A stretch of DNA of 64,000 nucleotides from Lachnospiraceae bacterium (GTDB lineage: Bacteria; Bacillota; Clostridia; Lachnospirales; Lachnospiraceae): assembly GCA_900199595.1 (NCBI GenBank), contig FZRB01000011.1, forward strand, positions 62,001-126,000, in the 5' to 3' direction. The notes under the pieces are model-generated. The model did no database searches. It saw nothing but the letters and a program-made list of their open reading frames with translations, and was not told the DNA's origin. Positions 8,842-16,486 of this stretch are shown in pieces. How positions within the stretch are numbered: the stretch's first letter is position 1; every line of letters starts with the position of its first letter. Made by a program: the position numbers and the translations under genes.

Positions 8842-9948
8842 ATGGTTGTGATTTATCAGAATAATAATAAGGGTGTAACTCTTATTGAGTTGGTTGTTTC
8901 TCTTGCTATTCTTGCTTTACTTGCAACGGGAGTCATTGGTGTAATGAATTCCAATACTGTTGTATTTAGAAAGAATAAAACAGATATTGCCGTTCAGAAC
9001 TCTGCTCAGGAAACATATAATAAAATATATGAAGAGATAATGCAGGCCAAATATGTTTATATTGAAGGTTATCTGTTAGATTCAGATATTACTTTTTCAT
9101 CTACTAAGGTTGGAAACGATGTTTCTGTTAGCTATATTCCTGTAAAGCTTCTTCGCTCTTCCGATATTAATCTGATTAATTTGGCTAGTACATATCCGAG
9201 TTGTGAAGCTTATGTAGCTGAATTAGTTGGTGATACAATTACTGATAGAGAATTGGCAGCAACAAATCTTACTGCTTCATATAGTGATGATCAGTTAAAA
9301 CAGTTCAATACATTTTATAATTCAATCAGATATATGGATACTTATGAAGCATTGAGGTATGCTAGATTTGTAGATTATATAAGATTGACTTATGGATCTT
9401 CTGACTTAACAGCTTTTGATGATAGCAGTATTAAATCAGGTAGTATTTCTTCAGGTTTTGATTTTAAAAATATTGTAATTTCTAAAATAGTATTTCAGTA
9501 TTCTGTTCCATTGAACGAAAAGTTTGTAACTGATACTTCTAAGATTGATTACTATGAGTATACTACTGAATCGGTTGATGCTTTAGGAAATCCTGTAATT
9601 ACTACTCATAATGAAAAAGCAGATGATTATTGTGTTACGACATATGAATTTGTTGGACCGGAATCGGTTAGTGAAAACGCAAAGATGAAGGTTAATTATG
9701 AATATTATGCTATGGATAAGCTGAATTCTTCTAGCTATGCTGATAATGATGTTTTTGCTAAAACTCTTAATTATGTAAAAGCTGAATCTAGTGGTTCAAC
9801 TACTGTATTACCTGGTGTTGTATGTCAGATAGATGGTGAAAAGGATAGTATTAAGCTTGATTTATATTTTGCCGATAAGAGTATGACTTATACAGACAGA
9901 GGCATGATAGTTTTAAGAAATTCATATGTTTTACATGATGCTAATTAG
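8842..9948 (+). CDS. Prepilin-like minor subunit, GspI/GspJ-like, 368 residues
   Basis: The leader MVVIYQNNNKG is followed by VTLIE, with cleavage expected after Gly11 and Glu at +5, then a helix LVVSLAILALLATGVIGVM. The ectodomain of about 330 residues is polar and contains Tyr and Ser-rich stretches. AGAGGAG lies upstream of ATG 8842. It is the fourth prepilin-like gene in a row and lies 11 bases after the previous stop. Assignment to I or J class is uncertain because only the N-terminal motif can be read with confidence. Confidence 0.8.
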   Translation: MVVIYQNNNKGVTLIELVVSLAILALLATGVIGVMNSNTVVFRKNKTDIAVQNSAQETYNKIYEEIMQAKYVYIEGYLLDSDITFSSTKVGNDVSVSYIPVKLLRSSDINLINLASTYPSCEAYVAELVGDTITDRELAATNLTASYSDDQLKQFNTFYNSIRYMDTYEALRYARFVDYIRLTYGSSDLTAFDDSSIKSGSISSGFDFKNIVISKIVFQYSVPLNEKFVTDTSKIDYYEYTTESVDALGNPVITTHNEKADDYCVTTYEFVGPESVSENAKMKVNYEYYAMDKLNSSSYADNDVFAKTLNYVKAESSGSTTVLPGVVCQIDGEKDSIKLDLYFADKSMTYTDRGMIVLRNSYVLHDAN

Positions 9949-9965
9949 AAAGGAAAGATGAAAAT

Positions 9966-12900
9966 ATGAAAAGGATAAGTAAAAAGTTAATAATTTCATT
10001 AGCTGCGCTTCTGTTTATATCGCTTTCATCATTTGCAATGCTTTCCTATACATTAGCTGATGAGATTAACGGAGCAAATGACAAAAAAGTAGCTACTGCA
10101 ACAGATGCTGTAGCAGTTGCTAAAAAAGTTGGTGCAGATAATAGTTCTAATAAAGTATATACACAGATCGATAGAATTATTGAAAATTCTAATGATGCCA
10201 GTGCTAAAGATCCTATATATCACATTATTGAGATTACCTCAGGAAGTAAATCTTCCTTAGAAAAATTAGTAAGTGATGGTGTATTTAAAAATCTTGTAAT
10301 TGATGGCTATAGAAGCATCGAGGCTGTACTCAAGGATGGTTCTGCAGAATATAAATCATATAGTGTTGCAACTGATGATTCTGATGATATAGTTGCTGCT
10401 ATAAAAGGTGCAGATTTTATATATGTTCATAACGATCCTAATAGTATGTATAGTAATACAGTAGATTTTAGTAATGATGTTAAAGAGGCGCTTGATGCTG
10501 CAGCTACTGTAAATTATAAGCCTTTTATAATCGACAGCTTTGTTAGAACTTATAATATTTCTCAGGGCGGTACAAATACATATAATTCTATGCTGGCTAA
10601 TGATATTCCAACAAAGTATTATAAGTATCCTTGGCCTAATACACTTAGTCTTGCTGATTTTATGACACTTAAATCAACTACAGCTTTCTATATTCCAATT
10701 CATGGAAATACAGCAAAGGCTTCTGTTTGGGAAAAGTATGAAAAGAGTCCTGATTCTGCAACATATGCTGATGATAAATATTATTATGTTGCTAAGGTGC
10801 TTACAATTAATGTATCAAGCACTACAATGACAGATAAAATGAAGAGTGGTATACCAACTGCTGATATAACTGCTCCTACAGATCTGGCTGATGGCGTAAC
10901 AATGGATACAACCGGCGTTAAGGCCTTCAGTAATACTTCCGATCTTTATAAGAACGGTTACAATAAGGTTGAGAAGAAACCTGATTATATAAAGTTTGAC
11001 AGAGTAGCAGCAGATGCTGATTTATCTTCATATGATTTGTCAACTTATGATTTTATTGTACTTGAAGGTGATTTAAATAATAAGACAATTGGTAAAGATA
11101 CATATAATAGTATCATAGCAGCAGCTAAATCGAATGTGCATATATTATTTGATAGTGCACTTTCTGTTAAGGCAAATATTGATGTTATAATTGATAACCC
11201 AGCTCCTGCTTATGCATATGTGTTAGATAAGGTTGCTACTTCTTCAGGTATTGCAAGATATGGTAATGTTCTTGTATGTGACTCTGTGAAAATGGAGCAG
11301 TATGCAAGTGCAACAAAGCCTAAATCTGTTAATGATATTGCTCAGATTATTATAAATGGTAGATTCCGTGGTTATGATGGATTTAACAGTGGAGATGGTA
11401 CATCAAATATTTATACAGTACTTGAGATAGAGCCGTCTTATCCTATAGATTATAAGCTTGCTAAGGCATTCTATAATAATAAAACCTATGATGCTGTGGA
11501 TAAGTCGTTCACCTATGATGGTCAAACTAAGACATTTTTAGAAGAGTCTGGTAGATCCTCAAAAGTTTTATTTGATGATTATAAGGAATATAGTTTTTAT
11601 TATTTACGATCTGATGATGTATATAACTATAATGAACAGATTACGTCAAGTGATGATATATCTATAGATAATGGTGTAACAGCTATATCATCTTATGAAA
11701 CTCAGGCCGATTATGATAAGGCAGTCGCTGACACACAGAAAGAGAATACTTCTCTATTACATGACTATTATAATTGGACTGTTACAAAGGCTAAGATAGC
11801 TCATGCTAAGGGTGTGAAGGGTACAGAAGTAAAGATTGTTCATATGTCATCTGCTGAGTTCAATTCTTCAAGGCTTAATTCATTAGATGGATATGATGCA
11901 ATATATATCGGTGGTGATACTAGCGGTATTAAGGTATCCGACAGATGGCAGAATAATAGTAAATACACTATGTATTATACTGATGGTGATGATAATACTA
12001 CTATTGCTCAGTCTAATGGTGCATTCAGAAGTAATGATATCAGTAATCAGAAGCTTGAAGAACTTAAAAAGTATGCTGCTTCACTTCCTGTTATTGTTGA
12101 TAAGTCTGTAACTGATGCAATAACTGCTGGAAATGGTATATCTCCTGATACAAATATGTATAAGTTTGTTACATCTATCAAAGATGGTGCTTATACTTTA
12201 TGGGGATTTGATTCCAGTCAGACTATTAAGGTAGTTAATGAAGGCGAATATGGTAATCCTATAAATAATTATGCAACTATCTTTAATAATAAGACTATTA
12301 CAGAAGATTATTTAGGTAATTCTAATGAAGCATTTATAAATAGTAATCCTACTATGGATGAGAATACTCTTGCTGATCTTCTTAAGCGTGAAAGACCAAG
12401 AGCGGTATTTACAAAGATGCCTATTATTTATAGAGATTTAGGTGATGACAGAGAAGATTACTGGATTACAAAAGATGATTTTGTATGGAATTATGAAGTT
12501 CAAAATGCTACAGATGTAACAGCTAAGCTCTATGTTGATGAGAATGCTGATGGTCAGTTTGATGATACTGAGGAAAGAGGTAGTGCATCAGGAGCTAAGG
12601 CAACACTTAAGCCAAAGGCTAGTACCTGGGTTGGTGATGATTACTATGGACCGATCTATTGGAAGGTTGTAGTAACTAATAATGCTACCAAGACATCTAC
12701 TTCTTATACAGGTATGTCAAAGATTAAGAAGAGACCTGAACAGGAAAAGATGAAGGTTGATCTTCTTGAGATTCAGCCTTGTGTAAGTGGTGGTGATAAC
12801 GGTTCTCAGACACTTACTCTTTGTACAGAATGCCAGATGGGACGTTGTAACTTCATGGATGCTGGTAATATATATGTTACTGTTAACCAGGGTAAATATA

Positions 12901-15557
12901 GTAACGCTGTACTTAAGAATATTTCAGGAAGCTTTAGAGATACGGGATGGAGTCCTAGTAATGTAAATGGTACATCGCTAAATCTTCTAAAACTTAGTGA
13001 TTATACTCCGGAGACTATTACTGTGTATTATCAGAATACAAGTGGTCCTGTTACAAATGGTGGAAATGACTACTATGTAACTCAGAATTTAAGTGAGGGT
13101 GGTACTATATCATTAAGTAACTGTAATTCTGGTGTGTTAAAAGTTGGAAATCATTCCGGAAAAACCCTTAGAGTTACATCTGGTGGTACTACTTTATCAG
13201 GTACAGAGGTTTCTATTACTGTAGCAGCTGATGGAATTGTAAAAATTCAATTCCCTAGTACTCATACTGAGTCTGGAACTACTACTAAGAAGTATATTAT
13301 TGATTATCTTCCAAATGCTGATGATACTTATAATTATAAGACACATGGTAATGTTTTAGGTATTCATGAACATAAGTTTGGTATAGTTGAATATATGGAT
13401 CATGAAACCAGATCGGCAAATAAGAATGCCACAGGAGAGAACCTCGAAGGTCTGGACGATGTTAACTCCAATCTGTTCCTTAACTTCCAGGATGATTATG
13501 ATGTAGATACTACTATATGGTCAGTTGAACAGTATCAGGATTGGTGCTCAACCGTTAATAATCTTTATGCCGGATTATCTGCTGATGAGATAGAGGCTAA
13601 GAAGGAAACCTTCAGTCAGGCAGCTAGTGCTTATAAGAACTATTATGATTGTATGGTTGAAGTTATTAATGGAATATACTTCACTAATGATTCTCAGATT
13701 TCAGCTGCTGTTAAGCAGGAATTTGTTGACTTCCTTAGAGGAAAGGATTCTTCAGGAAATACGGTTTCACCTGCATTATCACTTGGAGCTTCTTTCTCCG
13801 ATAATAAACTTACATATAAGTCTAATCCTTCTGTTGCTGATGTTGAAGCTATGCTTAAAGCTTTTGCAAAGGCTGGTGAAAACTGTGATAAATGTATTAA
13901 TGAAAACAGAGATTCATGGAAAAATGATGGAAAGCTTAAAGAAGTAAATACTGATGAGCAGATTCAGAGAGAATTTGATTATCTTGCTGATCCTAGTGTG
14001 AAATATGATGATAAGGCTTACTACTTTATCTATTCACTTTATGCAACAGGAGATGAGAAGGTGACTCCTACATTTACTCCATATTATGTAGTATGGAGAG
14101 ATGCTAAGATACTTGAACAGTTCTTCCATTATGAATACATGGAGAATAATCTTCGTGCATCAGTATTCTATGGTGAAAATGCTTCTTCATCTAATTTAGG
14201 TAAATTTGATCTTAGTAATGCATTTAACTGTATAGTACTTGGTGCTGCTGAAGGATTTGGTGGTAAGGATATTAATACACTTGGTTGTCAGACTTTACTC
14301 GACTATATCGATCAGGATGGTCATCTAATTCTTTTCCATGATTCTTTGGTTGTTAAGGGTACTAACGGTAATACAGAAACAATGACAAATATGCTTAGTG
14401 AATCATTTGGTCAGGCTAAGGTTTCTGATACTGCTAAGAAGAAAAATGGATTCAGTGTTACTGCTAGATCGTTGCTATATAAAGAAAAAGATGCTTCAGA
14501 TCAAAAGTATTATAATCCTATTCAAAAATATGTATTCTTTGATTGGGAGCGAGAAACAAACCTACAAACTAATCATGGTGCTCATGATGTAAGAAAATCA
14601 ATACATGGTACTGGAGATTCACCTGCTATGTCTGATAAGGCTAATCAGGTTAATGAGGGTGTAATTACTATATATCCGTTTAACATCAAGCCTTTACTTC
14701 AGATAAGTCCTACTTCAGCATCTGGTTATACTTCAAATGTTGATGAAAAAGAAGTTGTTGTATACTATACTGTATCTGGTGGTACTAATGGTACATATTC
14801 AAGTATGTTTGTTTCTAATCCTAATGATGGTGCAAATAACTACTTCTTGTATCAGTATCATAATGTAACCTATACAGGTGCAGGTCATACTCTTATTACC
14901 GGTTTAGGTAGACAGAATAATGATGAGAGAAAACTCTTTATCAATGTTATTCTTAATGCAGCACGTAAGAGTACAGTTGGTCCTTCACTTTCATTACATG
15001 ACTTTGATTCAATGATTGTATATGATGCAGAAGGAAAAGTAGTAGATGATAAGAGAACCAATAAGGTTATTAAGATAGCAGATGATGCTAATCAGGAATC
15101 TGAGAACGCTGTTGATAAGGATGATTACATGACATATGTAAGTTCAACAGAAGATGTTCCTACATTTACATTCTATCCTACAGCACCAAGCGGTGTTAAG
15201 AAGATCAGAATCTGGTATGATGTTGATAATAATGGAATGGATGAAAAGAATGTCTTCAATGATCCTGACGATGGTGGTGAAGATGTAATGATTTACGAGA
15301 TTGATAGTGACCTCGAAGCTAATGGAATCGCAAGCGAGAAGCTGAAGAAGATTTCAAATGAAACCGGACCGGTAACATGTTTAGATCCTGTTACTATAAA
15401 TGGTGTAGTTTCTACAAAGCTTAATCTTAAGCCTTCATACTTTACTGGTACAAATAACGTAGCTTATATCTGTGTTGAAATGACAGATGGTAAGGGTAAG
15501 ACAGTTGTTAAGAATATACGTATACAGCTTAAAGAAGAGTTGTTAGATCTTAACTAA
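9966..15557 (+). CDS. Giant secreted protein of the pilus locus, 1863 residues
   Basis: A Sec signal peptide is visible (MKRISKKL, then a hydrophobic core to about residue 30, ending near TLADE). The mature protein is about 1830 residues, acidic and rich in Asp, Asn, Ser, Thr and Tyr. Motifs of the type YHIIEIT, YTVLEIEPSYP and DLLEIQP recur at the starts of probable domains, as I recall for DUF5057-type clostridial proteins; that family name is from memory and unverified. A Cys-rich patch CTECQMGRC lies near residue 955. No LPXTG sorting signal or C-terminal membrane anchor is present. It is the last gene of the minor pilin operon, 17 bases after the previous stop, and is followed by a terminator. 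A role as pilus tip, adhesin or secreted cargo is inference. Confidence 0.65.
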   Translation: MKRISKKLIISLAALLFISLSSFAMLSYTLADEINGANDKKVATATDAVAVAKKVGADNSSNKVYTQIDRIIENSNDASAKDPIYHIIEITSGSKSSLEKLVSDGVFKNLVIDGYRSIEAVLKDGSAEYKSYSVATDDSDDIVAAIKGADFIYVHNDPNSMYSNTVDFSNDVKEALDAAATVNYKPFIIDSFVRTYNISQGGTNTYNSMLANDIPTKYYKYPWPNTLSLADFMTLKSTTAFYIPIHGNTAKASVWEKYEKSPDSATYADDKYYYVAKVLTINVSSTTMTDKMKSGIPTADITAPTDLADGVTMDTTGVKAFSNTSDLYKNGYNKVEKKPDYIKFDRVAADADLSSYDLSTYDFIVLEGDLNNKTIGKDTYNSIIAAAKSNVHILFDSALSVKANIDVIIDNPAPAYAYVLDKVATSSGIARYGNVLVCDSVKMEQYASATKPKSVNDIAQIIINGRFRGYDGFNSGDGTSNIYTVLEIEPSYPIDYKLAKAFYNNKTYDAVDKSFTYDGQTKTFLEESGRSSKVLFDDYKEYSFYYLRSDDVYNYNEQITSSDDISIDNGVTAISSYETQADYDKAVADTQKENTSLLHDYYNWTVTKAKIAHAKGVKGTEVKIVHMSSAEFNSSRLNSLDGYDAIYIGGDTSGIKVSDRWQNNSKYTMYYTDGDDNTTIAQSNGAFRSNDISNQKLEELKKYAASLPVIVDKSVTDAITAGNGISPDTNMYKFVTSIKDGAYTLWGFDSSQTIKVVNEGEYGNPINNYATIFNNKTITEDYLGNSNEAFINSNPTMDENTLADLLKRERPRAVFTKMPIIYRDLGDDREDYWITKDDFVWNYEVQNATDVTAKLYVDENADGQFDDTEERGSASGAKATLKPKASTWVGDDYYGPIYWKVVVTNNATKTSTSYTGMSKIKKRPEQEKMKVDLLEIQPCVSGGDNGSQTLTLCTECQMGRCNFMDAGNIYVTVNQGKYSNAVLKNISGSFRDTGWSPSNVNGTSLNLLKLSDYTPETITVYYQNTSGPVTNGGNDYYVTQNLSEGGTISLSNCNSGVLKVGNHSGKTLRVTSGGTTLSGTEVSITVAADGIVKIQFPSTHTESGTTTKKYIIDYLPNADDTYNYKTHGNVLGIHEHKFGIVEYMDHETRSANKNATGENLEGLDDVNSNLFLNFQDDYDVDTTIWSVEQYQDWCSTVNNLYAGLSADEIEAKKETFSQAASAYKNYYDCMVEVINGIYFTNDSQISAAVKQEFVDFLRGKDSSGNTVSPALSLGASFSDNKLTYKSNPSVADVEAMLKAFAKAGENCDKCINENRDSWKNDGKLKEVNTDEQIQREFDYLADPSVKYDDKAYYFIYSLYATGDEKVTPTFTPYYVVWRDAKILEQFFHYEYMENNLRASVFYGENASSSNLGKFDLSNAFNCIVLGAAEGFGGKDINTLGCQTLLDYIDQDGHLILFHDSLVVKGTNGNTETMTNMLSESFGQAKVSDTAKKKNGFSVTARSLLYKEKDASDQKYYNPIQKYVFFDWERETNLQTNHGAHDVRKSIHGTGDSPAMSDKANQVNEGVITIYPFNIKPLLQISPTSASGYTSNVDEKEVVVYYTVSGGTNGTYSSMFVSNPNDGANNYFLYQYHNVTYTGAGHTLITGLGRQNNDERKLFINVILNAARKSTVGPSLSLHDFDSMIVYDAEGKVVDDKRTNKVIKIADDANQESENAVDKDDYMTYVSSTEDVPTFTFYPTAPSGVKKIRIWYDVDNNGMDEKNVFNDPDDGGEDVMIYEIDSDLEANGIASEKLKKISNETGPVTCLDPVTINGVVSTKLNLKPSYFTGTNNVAYICVEMTDGKGKTVVKNIRIQLKEELLDLN

Positions 15558-15566
15558 TAAGATTAA

Positions 15567-15599
15567 ATCCCCTCAGTTCTATGAACTGGGGGGATGATG
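15567..15599 (+). terminator. Terminator of the pilus operon
   Basis: A 13-bp stem with one G-U pair (15567-15579 with 15583-15595) and a TAT loop lies 10 bases after the stop of the giant secreted protein gene. It is followed by GATGTTTTG, a modest T tract. Confidence 0.75.
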
Positions 15600-15643
15600 T
15601 TTTGTAGGATATTAAGTATTTGATATATTTATTTTATAAATCA

Positions 15644-15680
15644 AAAAAATAGCCTTCCGCAATTGGAAGACTATTTTTCT
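15644..15680 (-). terminator. efp: Terminator of efp, probably bidirectional
   Basis: On the minus strand the hairpin arms are AAAAATAG plus CTTCC pairing with GGAAG plus CTATTTTT with one mismatch, and the 3' arm runs into TTTTTTT. It lies about 40 bases after the efp stop. A-rich and T-rich flanks on both sides would also allow it to work for the plus-strand pilus operon. Confidence 0.75.
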
Positions 15681-15718
15681 ATATTGTATTTAATAATATT
15701 TGTTGATTAAGTTATTAA

Positions 15719-16276
15719 CTATGCTCTTGAAACATATTCTCCTGTACGTGTATCTATCTTTATTGAATCACCCTGATTTACAAAGAGAGGTACCTGAAGA
15801 GTAGCACCTGTCTCAACTGTACAAGGCTTTGTAGCGTTGGTAGCTGTATTACCTGCTACACCTGGTTCACATTCTGTTACTTCAAGAACAACGTTGATAG
15901 GTGGCTCAATAGTAAATACTTCGCCGTTATGTGAGTGAAGCTTACATACTTCATTTTCCTTTACGAACTTCATATCATCACCGATGATTTTCTCACTTAC
16001 AGGAATCATATCATATGTTTCAGGGTTCATGAAGTAGAAGAGCTCGCCATCCTTATATGAATAAGTCATATCTTTCTTTTCTATATGAGCTGTCTCAAAC
16101 TTCTCTGTAGGTCTGAATGTTCTTTCAACAACACCACCGTTCTTGATATTCTTAAGCTTAGCTCTTACAAAAGCAGCTCCCTTACCCGGTTTAACATGCA
16201 TGAATTCAATTATCTGGAATATACTGCCTTCGATTTCTACAGTAACACCATTTCTAAAATCTCCTGCTGATATCAT
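15719..16276 (-). CDS. efp: Translation elongation factor P
   Basis: The 185-residue protein matches EF-P in length and text: [10 protein letters not shown] at the start, the domain I loop [15 protein letters not shown], and a C-terminal domain ending [13 protein letters not shown] binds between the P and E sites and relieves stalling at consecutive prolines. The loop tip residue that is modified in many bacteria is Lys32 here, so modification by a lysine-directed route is possible. I chose ATG 16276 rather than the ORF-opening ATG 16291, because the bases of that earlier ATG (ATGGAGGAAATC) form the ribosome binding site. The gene stands alone, with its own promoter and terminator, between the pilus and glycan loci. 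Confidence 0.97.
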   Translation of the reverse strand: MISAGDFRNGVTVEIEGSIFQIIEFMHVKPGKGAAFVRAKLKNIKNGGVVERTFRPTEKFETAHIEKKDMTYSYKDGELFYFMNPETYDMIPVSEKIIGDDMKFVKENEVCKLHSHNGEVFTIEPPINVVLEVTECEPGVAGNTATNATKPCTVETGATLQVPLFVNQGDSIKIDTRTGEYVSRA

Positions 16277-16303
16277 TTTGATTTCCTCCATTTAATATTT
16301 TAG

Positions 16304-16324
16304 ATTCTTCGCTGCGCTTAGAAT
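16304..16324 (-). repeat. REP-like imperfect palindrome, copy 1
   Basis: A 21-base hairpin-forming element lies in the efp leader with ATTCT/AGAAT outer arms. On the minus strand it matches 53982-54002 (plus strand) at 18 of 21 positions. Such short dispersed palindromes resemble REP-type elements or mobile regulatory hairpins. Confidence 0.45.
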
Positions 16325-16361
16325 TACTTTGCGATATATAGCTCAGAACGACATTGCGTTT

Positions 16362-16390
16362 ATTTTAACTTATTGTTAATTATTTTTCAA
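16362..16390 (-). promoter_or_regulatory. efp: Sigma-A promoter of efp
   Basis: Read on the minus strand, TTGAAA (16390-16385) and TAAAAT (16367-16362) are separated by 17 bases. The start of transcription would be near 16355, giving a leader of about 80 bases that contains the REP-like hairpin. Confidence 0.65.
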
Positions 16391-16420
16391 CTGTTTTATT
16401 AGTTCCTCAAAACAAACTCC

Positions 16421-16449
16421 TTTAATTTATTACATTTATTTGATATAAT
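16421..16449 (+). promoter_or_regulatory. Promoter of the glycan locus (first YfhO gene)
   Basis: A perfect TATAAT at 16444-16449 has a weak TTTAAT at 16421-16426 with a 17-base spacer. It is divergent from the efp promoter. The ATG at 16448 overlaps this -10 box, which argues that translation starts downstream. Confidence 0.5.
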
Positions 16450-16486
16450 GACTATTATTATTTGTTATGGAAGTGGATTGTTTATT

